Assembly: GCA_001599715.1 (NCBI GenBank)
Contig: BCHU01000013.1
Location: forward strand, 1 to 64,000
Reading direction: 5' to 3'
Length of the DNA stretch: 64,000 nt
From: Phaeotremella fagi
Taxonomy: Eukaryota; Basidiomycota; Tremellomycetes; Tremellales; Phaeotremellaceae
Below, in pieces: positions 46,476-58,910 of the stretch. The notes beneath the pieces are model-generated. The model made no database searches. It was not told the DNA's origin and worked only from the letters and a program-made list of their open reading frames with translations. How positions within the stretch are numbered: the stretch's first letter is position 1; every line of letters begins with the position of its first letter. The position numbers and the translations under genes are program-made.

Positions 46476-48054
46476 ATGTCATGGAACGAGTACCCAGGTC
46501 AAGGTAGACACCACCAACAGCAACAGCAAAACCCTTATGCCAACAATCCACCACCTCCACAATGGGGTAACGCTCCACCACCACCTAGTTTTGGTTACAA
46601 CTCCTTAGGTAGTAATCAGTACTACCCACCACCAGGGAACGGACCACCCCCACCACCACTTCAACAATACAACGGTGGTGGTTACGGTTATGCTCCCCCT
46701 ACTGGTGCACCAGCGCCTCAACAGTATCAACAAACTGCGGCTGGTTATAAACCACCTAGTGAAACTCAACAAGGTTATTCTGCTCCGTACGGTCCTCCAC
46801 CCGGTGAGTAGAGTGTCGAATCAATACATAGCTGTCTGGATCCCTCGCTGACATCACCAGTTCGACCACCGAGTCAAATCCAAAATTATGGTCCTCAAAT
46901 GCAAGGTCAAAACGGTCAACAAGCACAGCCATATTTCCAATATTCACAATGTAAGTCTGGAATGGTAGACAGGATGGGGGCTGACTTCCTTCATAGGTAC
47001 TGGTAAACGTAAGGCTCTCTGTGTAAGTCTCTGTTTCGCGTTGTTCTATGATATCTGCTGATAAATAACCAGATTGGTATCAATTACATCGGTAGTTCCA
47101 ACGCTCTTTCTGGATGTATCAATGATGCTCATAACGTCCAAAAGTTCTTGATAGGTAAGTAACGACCCCATACCAGTCTAACATCCACAGAACGGTACAA
47201 CTACAACACCGACGACATCGTCATGTTAACCGATGACGCATCGAACCCAAGACAAATCCCAACCAGAGCCAACATGATCGCAGCTATGCAATGGCTTGTC
47301 TCAGGAGCTCAACCCAACGACGCCCTTTTCTTCCATTACTCTGGACACGGTGGTCAAACTAAAGATTTAGACGGGGACGAAGATGACGGATTCGACGAAG
47401 TGATCTATCCACTTGATTTCCAAACAGCTGGTCATATTGTCGACGACGACTTGCACACCATCATGGTCAGATCCTTACCAGCCGGATGTAGATTAACGGC
47501 AATCTTCGATTCATGTCACAGTGGATCATGTTTGGATCTACCATACATCTACTCTACCGAAGGCAAAATCAAAGAACCTAATTTGTTAGCGGAAGCTGGT
47601 CAAGGTGCTTTACAAGCTGGAATGTCATATCTACGTGGTGATGTTGGAGGTGCCATTTCAGGTTTGTTCAGTATGGGTAAACAGATGATGGGTACCAACT
47701 CGGGTGCTCAAGCTATTACTCGACAGACCAAAACCAGTCCTGCGGATGTCGTCATGTGGTCTGGATGTAAGGATTCACAGACCTCGGCTGATACTCAAGA
47801 AGCTGGAAAGGCTACAGGTGCAATGTCATATGTAAGTTGGATTGGTCTTCGTTTGCTGAAACAACGTAGGCTTTTATTGCTGCACTCACCAAATACCCTC
47901 AACAATCTTATGTTCAACTTTTGAGAACAATCAGAGAAGAGTTGAGAGGAAGATACGATCAAAAACCACAATTGTCCGCCAGTCATCGTGAGTATCGAGT
48001 CACAACCAAAACTGACTATCAGCTATGGACACGAACATTCTTTTTATTTGTTAA
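46476..48054 (+). CDS. MCA1: Type I metacaspase
   Basis: Cysteine peptidase of the caspase-like clan that cleaves after Arg/Lys, with roles in stress responses, aggregate clearance and cell death. Seven exons give somewhat over 400 aa. The prodomain (about 130 aa) is rich in Gln, Pro, Gly and Tyr, as in other fungal metacaspases. The p20 domain starts with [15 protein letters not shown]; the catalytic His is in FFHYSGHGG and the Cys in IFDSCHSGS. The p10 end includes [12 protein letters not shown] and [14 protein letters not shown], and the last exon gives [11 protein letters not shown] before the stop at 48052. The start ATG at 46476 reads [10 protein letters not shown]. Intact and typical. 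Confidence 0.95.
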
Positions 48055-48319
48055 TTTTAGAAATCGCTGTATTCGAGATGTCAAGTGTTGAGATTGACGT
48101 TTTGCAGGCTCGTGCTTACTGACACCCATCATACGTTACTGACGTCCTTAGTATCCTTTGACAAGACATCCTTTCAGCAACTTCAGTTTCACCATTGTGG
48201 CTAGGGATTTGTTAACACATAGGAAGTGAGATCAAAGGCTAACTCGACTTATGCAAGATCAACACAACAAGAGATAAACTAATCATCGTCCACCCCACTT
48301 CGTCATCATCGTACCGGAA

Positions 48320-51300
48320 ATGACTCGTCCAAGTAGAGCTTTTTGGGAGGCAATCACCCTGGTAGCTATCTTGTTACTTCTACTGATCTTCGCAGCTTTC
48401 AGATTCGGCGTATATGGAAGAACTGGAAATGGGAATGGAAGTGGGAAAAACGGTGATGATGGTAGAAACAATGGGGATGACGATGGTGACGATGGTACTG
48501 ATAAACGGAAACGGAAGCCGTCGAAACGAAAGTCAGGTGATGGAGACGGAGGCGATCATGATGGGGATTCAAACAAACACACACCCCAGACTAGCAATAA
48601 GGATCCATCTCAAATGCCAGACTCGGCAACTCCAGATACGAAAACTGATCGATCAAATCCCGAAGATAAACCAAAGAAATTATTTGACGATGACGATTCA
48701 GACGATTCGAATGATGATTATAAAATGCCCATCAGACCATCTGGAAGGGAATCCAATAAACACAAAGATCACAAGGATCCCAAAGACCGTGACCCACCTC
48801 CACCACCACCATCTGCAACAATCGCAGTATCGACCTCGCCGCGTGAACGAGGTGATTTCAGCTGGAACGATAAAGATATGGGTAAAGTGGTGGTACACGG
48901 TGCAGACGGACGTGATGTAAACATTGAGAAGAATCATCTCTCGTACCAAAACGCTACTCCGACTGAAGTTTCTACTCCTTGGCCGAATACTGAATACAGA
49001 CACCATCAACATGTCGATCATCATTTACCGCTGAAAGTTGATTTTGGGGTTTCACCGGTACCAGGATCTTTTCATTCTTTGTTCCCCTCTGGTGATGTTT
49101 ATGTGGATGACGGAGTGGATTATGGGTTTGATGATTGGAAAGATAGGGCGATGGTTTCTCCGACTAGGGCGATGGTTTCTCCCACTAGGGTTGATGGTGA
49201 ACCGACAGAGATTCGTTTACATGATGTAGTGGTGGAAGACGTACCCCAGAGAATAGGTGTAAGTTGAGTCGATGAGTGGATGGAAAACTGATTTTCTGTA
49301 GATCTCTGCTGCATCACCTCTGATCGGTCCTCGACCAAGACTTGAACCTCAAATCCCAATAGTCTCACCCGCCGAAGCCTATCCAAAAGACTATAAGCCC
49401 ATCAAATCTGACCGACCAATTCGGGAAGTAAGTGACAATTCACCTGATGAATAATCCCATATTGAATGACTTGAACCACAGGTTTCAAATGAATCTGACG
49501 TCGGAACCAAACTGGAACCCCAAATCCCAATGATCTCGCCTATCGACATCTATCCAAAGAGTTATACACCTATCAGAAACGTAGATTTGATATCAACTGG
49601 TGTACCACCAATTCTGCAGAGATTACGAGATAGACGACCGAGACCGTTGAATCTTATTCGGGGGAAGGTTGAGACTGTCGCCATAGAAACTCCAAAGATT
49701 GATGGTCCACCTGTTAAGGAGGTTAAGAAGACGATCAAAGAGGAAGGAGGGATATCTGTTGATACTGGTTACCAAAGTCCTGGGATTAAATTTGAGAAAT
49801 CAAAAAATGGGGAAAAAGGTGAAAAATTGAAATCAGAGATCATCGAAGACCTGCAGGCGAAAGCTACCAAGAAAACAAAAGAGAAGATTGCGGAGGAGGT
49901 TAAAATCGAGTTGAAAGCTAGAGCTGAGGCTGAAAAGGTTGATAAGGAGAATGAAAGAGTGACTCGAGAACTCAAAGATCAATTAAAAGCTGAAAGGGGA
50001 AAAGCTAAAGTCGATCATCAAAAGGTGTTTGATCTGGAGGACTCTCTCCGACAACAGGAAATCGATATGGCGGAAGTTGAGAAGAGACGTAAGCTAAAAC
50101 TCAAGGCTGATAAGGAGAAGGCTAGAGTGAAAGCGGATGAAAAGGAGGAAGAAATGTTTGACGAAAAAGTGAAACTCAAAAAGAAGATATCAAAACATGC
50201 TGAAAGTGATGAAGAACCAGCCGCCAAAGTCAAGAAAGAAAAGAAAAAGGTCAAAATAGCGGATTCCTCAGATGAAGAATTATATCCACTCTCTCCAGAA
50301 AGTCGACGACTGAAAGAAAAAGCTAAAATGAAGAAATCTCGTGACAGGCTGCAAAAAGAATATGATCAGAGGACACTAGAAAAAGCATTACGCAAGAAAG
50401 CTAAGATTTTGGTTGACATGGACGATTCTGATAGTTTAGACGACGAGATTGATTTGCGATCTCGACGGAAACTGAAGAATCAGAAAATGAGGGACTTGAA
50501 TGGGGGTGGTATGCGAGATCGACAACTTTACAAAATGAAGAACAAAAATCGAATTGGTGTTGGTTTTGATGATGGGATAGACGATTATGATGATTATGGA
50601 TATGGCTATGATCCTCGTCAGATGAGGAATCAGAATTCTTATCCCAAACCACTTAAACAACCCAAAGGGATGAAGACGACTCAAGGTATAGGATATCAAG
50701 ATGATTTCCCTCAGAACAATTATATCCAACCAGATTATTCCCAAGCACAAGCTGTGCGATATCCTATGGATCAAGGTTATTCTGACCAAATACCACGTCA
50801 ACAGAAACCTTTACATGTGCTTAACCATAATTCGAAAAGCTCGAAAGTCAGAAAACAGGGCTTACAGTATGGTGATGAAGATGATCATGAGAGTGACAGA
50901 GAGAGGGACAGGGAATCGCATAGACCGACAAAACCTCAACATCACAATCCACTCCACCACCTACCACCTGAAACTGTACACCATAATGTCCCCCAAAAGC
51001 CAATCAAAAAAGTGCAAATTGCAACCTCCCCAGCTACCGATAATGACATTCCTGAACCCCAACCAGCTGTTACCAAAGCATCGAATCCTGTCAAAACAAC
51101 GAAAACGTTCTTGAATCTACCCGAAGAGAAAGTCAAACCTTCGACAGTTGAGGTATCAAAACCTAAACCTACTTCACCAGTTAAACCGACATCTCCGGAT
51201 ATGGATCCCGAACTGATGAAGAAGATGTTGGAGAGGGATCGGAATGATATTGCTAAGGTTCAAGGAAGAGGAATTTCGAAACCTGGTACGTTTAGCACAT

Positions 51301-54300
51301 TCCCACTGATTGAAGATGCTGATTCAGGTTTTAGCTGTAAATGTACCGAAACCGGGATTTAACGATGTTGACAGTCTATCTGATTTGAGCACAGGGAGTG
51401 AAGATGAGGATACTCTAACGGATGAAGAATTCATAAGAGACATGGACGTAAAAGAGAGTAAGTCAAATGTTGTCAACTACGACAGATATTGACTTTTTGT
51501 GATTGAAGAATTTTTGAAAGACATGGAAAGTAAAAGCAGTAAGTCAAAGCTTATCAACCGCAACAAACATTGACTTTTTGTATTCAGAAAACTCCAGAGA
51601 AGCCGGAATTGAACCTCAAAACTCAAAAGTCGCCCCTTTGGTTAAAAACTCCAATAACGGTACTGGAAATCAACCAAATGATTATGAAATCGAGATACCA
51701 CCTGATGGAGTCAATGTTCGGTTCACTGTTGTATCTCCAAGAGTTTCTGGAGAATCTTTGAAAAAACCAGGAGTACCCATACCTACCGAAAGTACAACTG
51801 GACGACCTCCGACTTTCTTAGATTCCAAGCCGATTCCTCCTGAGACAACGATTTTCGGAGGAGAGTTACCCACTGAAGGAGCATCGACCAAACCTCTGTC
51901 ACCAGTGTTCAACACGAAGGAACCGATCACCGTCCCAGTCGAGATTGACTCTGTCGAAGTCATGCCAGAAGCTACAAAGGATGTTAAACGCGACAATGTG
52001 AAAAACGTGAATTTTGGAGCGATCGAATTGGATTCTACAGAAATTCCATCAACCCGTGAAGGGGCAAGACCTCTAAGCCCTATCAAACTGAAGGTTGAAT
52101 CCACAGAATTGGACTCGACACCGCTTCCACCAGAATCGCAGAAACAACCAAGACCTGTCACTCCTCTCAACCTGAAAGAACCGATATTCGATCGACCAAC
52201 AGAAAACGATCAAGAACAAGATGTTCGATTCCCTTTCCTAAATGGGTCGGCTCCGATGTCAGCTCAATCTCAAGAATCAACTGTCGAATCTGAATTTTCA
52301 CCAATAAAAAGTGATACAGAAAATGGTGTATTGCAAAACGTCAGAAGCCGTAGGGGACAACTCGAGGAAGGAAACGAAAACCTAATTCAAGGATTATCTG
52401 GTAGCACTGAGACTGTCACACCCCCACCCCGTCCCAAAGATCAGGACGTTCGATTTCCTTTCATGTACGGAATAGAGACTCCAGCATCAGCACAATCACA
52501 AGAATCGACTGTTGAATCTGAATTATCACCGATTCTGGGAACAGATTCTCTTCAAGGTCCCAAGAATGGTCAAGCTAAATTAGAGCGAAATTCAGTTCAG
52601 AGTCTCTCTGGCGTGTTTGATGAGGCTACACCTCGTCTTCCTGGTAATGATCAACCATCTGAAAATTCATTCGATCAAAACACGGAGAGATTGAAGGGCG
52701 GTGGTCAACCTGCTAGTCCTGCTGACAGTGGGTACGGGACCGGTGACGAAGATATTGAAAATGGTAATGGACAAGACGGCGGGAGTCAAGAGCGAACTTA
52801 TGATGATGCTAGTATTCACGATCGACCATTGGACAACAGCGTACCACAGTCTGCTGTCACCCCGGATTTTGAACGATTGAGTACTGAGAACGGAGCGCGT
52901 ATCGAGACAAGTGATCTCCATTCGAATAATTGGTCGCCTGAGGTGGCCAATTCAAACGATCCTCGAATACTCGAGGACGAACTTTTCAATAACACCGTGG
53001 GATTGAGTCCCATTTTAAGTGTTGGTTCAGGACATGATTCTCCGTCTAAGGTTCAAGAGATGGAAAATGCGGAACCGGAAAATGAAACTCAGATTGGCGT
53101 GAATGATTTGAGAAGCGAGAAAAGTCAAGAACCATCAACGAAACAGGCAGTTGACGATGAAGGGGAAAGTCCAATTGATCTTGGATTTGGTGGACATCAA
53201 GAAATGGTGACGCCAGCGGATGAAACACGTTTCGACCGAAACACAGTTGATGATCTCACAGATGTCGAAGAGGATAGTGTTGGTGACGAGGGTTATGAGA
53301 CGCTCCTTGACAGCTATGGTCGAGAGGATGGTGTGTCAGCCGGTGATAACGAGGCTGGAAATGTTGGAAGAAACACCAGTAGTGAGTCTCAAGTTCAATT
53401 TCAGGTTCTATCACTGAAATAGTCGAAGGTACACCAGACGAAGCACAACAAGTATCGGATAACTTTCAAGAAAGTGATGCAGGTAAGATCAGGTGTTGGC
53501 CGATTACTGATCAGAAATCTCAGATGGTCCACTTTCCCCGTCACTCAGTGAGGCACCTACGGTGTTGGGAGAAGATGAATATCAGCAAGGTATGGCCCAA
53601 TGGTGACACTTCCTGCCACTTAAATTGATGAGATGTAGTCACGAATGCTCAAATTGAACGCGACGAAAGTGCGGCAAAAGACGTTGCTGATCAAGAGCGG
53701 GACAGGATACTCCATCCGGAGGATTATCGAGATACACAAAACGGTAATGGTACGCGATAAGAATGGTAAATTCTAACCACCTTATAGAAATGGCAGGGAG
53801 TGATGACATTGGGCGACTGAAGGAAAGAAGTAAGTTTATTAAGATCATTAGAAACTAATGTAATAGATAAGAACCAATTCTTTCTGAAAGATCCCCCCAA
53901 CGCCGATAGAATGGACGGTGGAGACGACATTGACTTGATAAAGCAAAGATGTAAGCGAAAGTCAGATCGAACGATTGCTGATCTTCTGTGAAGTTAAAAA
54001 ACAGAGGATGGATTTACCAGAAATTGATGTTAACCCGACTGTCATGACGGTTCAGGTACCTGATGACCAGGATCTGTATAGTAAGTGTGTATCGTCGGGT
54101 TGTCATTAACTGGATCAGGAAAGAATTTCGATGCTGATGCGACTAACGCCAGTATGCAAATTCCTAGTTCTCGGCCGGGGAATGAAACTATGGATAAGGG
54201 AGATTCAAGGATAAACGATCTGATCAATGGAAATGGTGAAGTCAATCAAACGGGGAAGAGGGATCTTCAACGACTAGACCGACAAAATAGAAAGAAGACA

Positions 54301-55509
54301 AATGATGAGATTGCGGCTCAAATGAAGACATCAGTACCAATCCAAGACACGAAAATGGTACCAGACATGGATGATAACATCACCATGAACCCAACGTCAA
54401 TCCTTTCGAAACTAAATCCACAACAATTCGTCAGTAGGATCTATCAAATTATCAAAAACGCCCCAATCTATTCCTTAATCACGACAATATCACTTTTTGG
54501 GTATATCGAGATTAGTCGACAAATTTCAGAATTAGCCTTCATCTTATCGCCAACTAGTTCAGCTCTAGTCAAGAGAGGTACGAGCTCAACGCCTCTTGAT
54601 CTTTCTATCACCCAGAATCTACTCTCAGGGGTGTTGACTTCAAACGGGACCGCTTCTTTGACAGAGGTGTTCTTGCTGTTGAACGTATGGTTTGGAGTTT
54701 CTACGCTGCTAGTCGGGGTTTTACTTTATGTGACCATTCAAAATGGTTCTAAAGTTGGTCCTTCGTCGTCAAAAGTCAATCAATATGGGTTGCGATTGTT
54801 GTCGACTGGATACAGTTTATTCAAGAAGAGTTTTATCAATATCTCAATAGCCATTTTTATGGGTACCAAATGGAGTTCATTTTCAATGCGGAAGATCACA
54901 CTTTGGACGGTTTCCCGAACCCTTCTGTTTCTCATCCAAATAATGACGATCATTCTCTTTCTCAGACAAACACTTTCATTAGTGTACATGTATTTTACAC
55001 AGTCTTCAACTCCATACGATAATCTGCCAGACCTTACGATGACATCAAGCTTTCTTTCAAGTGCAGCAGCGTCATTAACTCCAACAACGGTTCTCATCAT
55101 TATCAATTTCATCATAGGTTACTCGATACTGATCACGACTTTCTCTTGGTATTCACTCTTACATCCAAAATCTTCATCATCAAGTAAAAAGATTATGAAC
55201 CTAAACCTAAACCTGCTCTCAAGCCGACTACCAAAATCGAAAAAGACACTCCAGATAGTCAAGATAATCGCCTCTATAATTTTGACAATCACCTTTATCG
55301 CATCAATCATATGGTTCAAAGAAATCAGCACGAATCTTCAAACAGATTTGAACACGAGTTTTAATGTTATATGGTTAGGCGGGAATCTGATCTTCGTTTT
55401 GTTTATACCGCCAATGGGTTATGTTTTGATTTACTTACAAAAGATTGTTATGAAAATCTGGGAAACGTTTAGATGTTCTGGAGGGTCCGAGGGTGACGAT
55501 TCCGTTTAG
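48320..55509 (+). CDS. Giant repeat-built multi-TM protein, unknown function
   Basis: Thirteen exons join in frame into about 2,200 aa; I know no family. Residues 12-30 form a TM anchor (AITLVAILLLLLIFAAFRF) after a short basic lead. Then come Gly/Asp-rich (GDDGRNNGDDDG) and Pro-rich segments, a Lys/Glu-rich coiled-coil region (about 49800-50400), and a Ser/Thr/Pro/Glu-rich acidic part full of internal repeats. The last exon ends in at least five TM segments (such as LITTISLFGYIEISRQI and VLIIINFIIGYSILITTF). Introns 3-12 are all in phase 1, so the exons between are symmetric. The gene could be two annotated loci, but frame and phase agree throughout. A role at the cell envelope or an organelle is only a guess. 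Confidence 0.7.
49341..49574 (+). repeat. Tandem LEPQIP/SP/YPK coding repeat
   Basis: Two copies of a 63-base coding unit lie at 49341-49403 (exon 2) and 49512-49574 (exon 3) of the giant gene, offset 171 bp. Both encode LEPQIPxxSPxxxYPKxYxPI. The copies lie in neighbouring exons with a phase-0 intron between them, which points to duplication of an exon with its flank. Confidence 0.8.
51424..51584 (+). repeat. Tandem exon-plus-intron duplication
   Basis: Two diverged copies of an 80-base unit lie side by side at 51424-51504 and 51505-51584. Each holds the end of an exon (EExxxxDMxxK) and a whole or nearly whole short intron starting GTAAGTCAA and ending near TTGACTTTTTGT. The splice acceptor of the first intron (GAAG) falls inside sequence that is exon in the first copy. 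The reading frame is kept. Confidence 0.85.
52217..52537 (+). repeat. DVRFPF/SAQSQESTVESE coding repeat
   Basis: Within the large sixth exon of the giant gene, a unit of about 30 codons appears twice, near 52217-52307 and 52441-52537. Both read DVRFPF, then a variable 8-11 aa, then SAQSQESTVESE followed by SPI. A looser pair of LDST...PxSP/TPxxLK units lies just upstream. Confidence 0.8.
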
Positions 55510-55944
55510 GTATTTGGTTATGGGTTGTACATTTTTTGTTGTATATACTGAAGTGTTGTGGAACCTTTCCTTCAACATGGATTCGAGGTCCTCAGTTCAG
55601 GATCTACATGCAATCCATGAGCTGGAGCTTGAGCCACAGTCGTTGAGAACCGTGAATTGTCTGCTAGACTCCCTTGGCGTAAGTTCGTCATGTTCTCTAC
55701 CCTAAGGTGATCCCTTCCAAACCTGGCATCTGAACGCAACAAAGCACAAGAACAGAACCCTCGTTGAGGTTCCCATCCGGCATGAAGCCGTAGCGTAGGG
55801 TTTAAAATAGGAATGTGGCTGAAGTATCCACCGATTAAGTAAGTACCTTAAATAACAATAAGCTATGTATATAAAGAACGGCCAAGACACTGGAATTGAT
55901 TTATCTTCCCCTTCCCCGTTTCTTGAGTACTGTATTTCTACAAT
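55510..55944. other. Intergenic region with TATA box
   Basis: About 430 bases after the giant gene. A strong TATATAAAG at 55868-55876 lies about 70 bp before the next proposed start codon. A 70-codon plus-strand frame at 55493-55705 is Leu/Ser-rich without domain and is not called. Confidence 0.5.
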
Positions 55945-56720
55945 CATGGTGACAGTATCTGGATCGGTTGGTACAGTAAGCTACGGGTTTTTAACATGTC
56001 CACAGAATTCAAGTTCAGTTGTAAGTTTGTCAGAAGTCTTTTTGTGTGATGGTATCCCGTCCATCAGACTAAACAAGGTATACTCTTAGATCTCTGTTAT
56101 ACCTGGTCAAACTATCAATGTGACATTCAACAATTTCCCAACTGACGTTCCTCCACCATACAACATCAGTCAGTCGTGAGTACAAAGCATTGTATGCACT
56201 GTGGTCGAAACTGAATTGTTTGATAGTATCCTCGATGGTACAACTGGAAACGGTGCTGTATGTCTTTGCAACAGTTTAACATAAGTTATACCGGACTAAT
56301 GACCATGTAGTGCACAATACCAACTGGTTTAACACCAAATACGAACGGCAGTTTCTTCATGTACACCATACCCAACATCACCACCCACGAGAATATCTCG
56401 AGTGCCAATCCGCCATCATTGTTCGGTGATAGTTTGTAAGTACACCTTAGCACTAAGCTTAGTATGAAGACTAAAATGCTTCAGTATATTCACTATTTCA
56501 CAATCAAAGCCAATGCAAGGATCTGAAGTGATCACTGCAAACAGACCTTATTGGATTTCATCGAATTATACAGTCGTTGCCAAAGCTTCATCGGGGGTTC
56601 CGAGGTGAGTCTTGGATGGTTATGAGACAAGATTTTATCATGTTGATATTGTTTAGTCGGTATATTGGCTACCAAGGAGTGTTCGTTATCATGATGGTTG
56701 TATTTTCGTTGTTCGTATAA
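55945..56720 (+). CDS. Small Ser/Thr/Asn-rich putative surface protein
   Basis: Seven small exons, all with consistent phase, give about 165 aa. The body has several NxS/T glycosylation sites (INVTF, YNISQS, PNITT, ENISS, SNYTV) and extracellular-looking sequence. It ends in a hydrophobic tail (YQGVFVIMMVVFSLFV) before the TAA at 56718, compatible with a GPI-anchor signal or a C-terminal TM. No clear signal peptide follows the ATG at 55945 (MVTVSGSVGT), so the true start may lie in another upstream exon, or the protein may be tail-anchored. The TATA box at 55868 supports transcription starting near 55900. Domain resemblance is to fungal Ser-rich cell wall proteins, family uncertain. Confidence 0.5.
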
Positions 56721-56963
56721 GGAAATGCCTATCATCGATTGATGTTTTATCCCTGTTGGTACTACTGTTCCATGATATGAGCGTGCATCTGTGGCACGAC
56801 GATCCAAGTATCATACTATATTTTCATATATCATATGAAAGCGTGACAGTACGAAATGATTATATGAAAATCTATGATGCTCATCTATAACTCTACCCTA
56901 CATCAACATCCATCTCAACAACCACTCTCGACTTGACACCACCCTATAACCAACTTCCCCCCC

Positions 56964-58910
56964 CTACTTCTCTTCATGAGTCTCTTCAGCGGTATAACCG
57001 TTAATGACCATACCGTCCTGAAGAGCCTGTTGTCTAGCAGCGATATGAGCCAAACGTTCCTTCTTAGGTAAATACTGAACATCATTCTCGATATCGTCCA
57101 AACTCAAACCCTTAACCTCAGGAATGAAACAAGCAGTGATAGCAGCCAACAACATGACACCGGAGCATAGACCAATGGCACCAGTTAATCCAGCTGTGTT
57201 ACTGAGATAACCGAAAGCGAAAGCTGTGAGGAGAGCACCACATTTACCTGAAGCTGCGGAGATACCGTGTGCTGTGCCACGGACTCTGGTTGGGAAAGAT
57301 TCGATGGGACAGAGGAAGGTCGTCATGTTGGGACCACCTTGGATGAAGATTGAGGAAATGACGAAGAGGGCCATGAGTCCTCCGGTACTGGCTGTCTTCT
57401 GGACACCGGCCCAGATAGCGTAGATGACGGCACAGATGAAACAACCACCGACTTGTTGCCACCAACGTCCTAAGAGGGGTTAGTTGAAGCAAATAAGGAG
57501 GGGTGGGGACTTACCGATGATGTCTGGGAGGAAGATACCGATAAAGTTTCCGATCAAACCCTGTATTTTGAAGTTAGGATGGAGGTATTCACCAGCGCCA
57601 GATGGACTTACGAAGATGGTAATGATGATAGCACCAACAGCGGTGTTGTATAGAGTTTCGTATTTCGTAGCTCCACTACCGAAACCAATCAAAGCGAGGA
57701 TATTGGAGTTGTTCAAGGTGAAACCGTATAAAGCGATATCGCTAAACGTAAACAGTCATGATCAGTCACTCAGTCTGATTTCAAAGTCAAAGGACCTACA
57801 AGAAGAACCAAGTTAAAGCGGTAGAAACCAAGGTAAGGACGTGACGACGGTTTCTTGGAGTTTCGAAATTGAAGTATTCGAGGAAATCTGCCCATTGTTC
57901 TTTTGGACCTCTTGATTCGGCAGCTGTGACTGAAGTGTTTTTGGCGACGTCTGGGGGGAGAGTCAGCGAATGGTATCCTTTGATCGACGCCACTTACATT
58001 TTTCGTATGGTTTGGTTTCTTTCATGGTAAGACGTTCGTAAAGAGAAGCGAAACCTGGGATCATACCGAGACCGCTAAAGTGTGATCGATCAGTGAGAAG
58101 AAGTTTACTGGATAACGATTAGGGACAACCTACAAAAGTAATCTCCAAACGTAGTTGACGTTAACGATGTTCTCTTCGATTCTGTCTTTGAAACCGACGA
58201 TCAAGATTAAGTAGAAAATGGCGAATCCGATGGTACCGAATTGATAAATGAAGAAAGAGGTGAGGATGAGTTTAGCTCTACTCATTCCTAAACTAGTTTC
58301 ACCGTTAAGTGAAGCTGACATTGGGTAGTCTGAAATGACAAGTAATCAGCGTTAGATCAAACAAATCAAATAAAGACATACCACCACCAACACCGAAACC
58401 GGTACAGACTCTCCAAACGGTAACCCAATTAACGACGCTGGTTTGAGAAAAGTTGTTCCAAGGAGTAAGGACGATCATGAGTGTACCGAGGAGAGTGAAG
58501 ATCAACTCTTTACCGTAAACCTTATGTCTACCGATAGCATCACCGAAGAAACCGAAGGCGACCATACCGCCGATCATACCAATTGATAGACCAGCTTTGA
58601 CTAGGGATTGGGAGAGGGAGGGGATGGATCCTCCGGCGTAGTAGACGTAACCGATCATCGTGACGACTAGGGGTTTAGTCAGTAATGCGGTGGATGGCGG
58701 GGTGAAGAATGAACTGACTGTATGTGAAACCACCGTTCAACCATCCATCAGAGAAGAATCCTGGAACATGTCAGTATTTGGATCAAAGCGTAAGGGATGC
58801 CACATACCAACAGAGGTGATAACGAAGAATTTAAGTTTATCGGAGAAAGAGACGACTCTCTCTTTACTCTCGTCATAATGACTATCGTCGTATTCAACAG
58901 GTTCAGACAT
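56964..58910 (-). CDS. Phosphate-family (PHS) MFS transporter
   Basis: Twelve-TM proton symporter of the phosphate:H+ symporter family (Pho84/Git1 group), importing phosphate or a glycerophosphodiester. Several exons give about 530 aa. Landmarks: FFSDGWLNGGFTY at TM1, GFFGDAIGRHKVYG in the TM2-3 loop, the family signature VGGDYPMSASLNGE at TM4 (formed across a splice), WFFLDIALYGFTLNNS at TM7, and FPTRVRGTAHGISAASGKCGA at TM10. The Asp residues important in Pho84 at TM1, TM4 and TM7 appear present. An acidic N-tail begins MSEPVEYDDSHYDE; the C-tail is charged. Whether it carries inorganic phosphate or glycerophosphoinositol cannot be told. Confidence 0.9.

Noticed and set aside
51682..52170. 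162-codon antisense frame inside the giant gene
   Set aside because: Shadow of a biased Ser/Thr/Pro-rich sense frame, no start context or domain.
54780..55115. 111-codon antisense frame in the TM region of the giant gene
   Set aside because: Antisense of hydrophobic codons commonly gives open frames; nothing supports it.
48320..55509. Splitting the giant gene into two loci near 53.4 kb
   Set aside because: The small exons between 53.4 and 54.1 kb join both halves with unbroken phase-1 splicing and no internal promoter-like ATG; only transcript data could overturn this.
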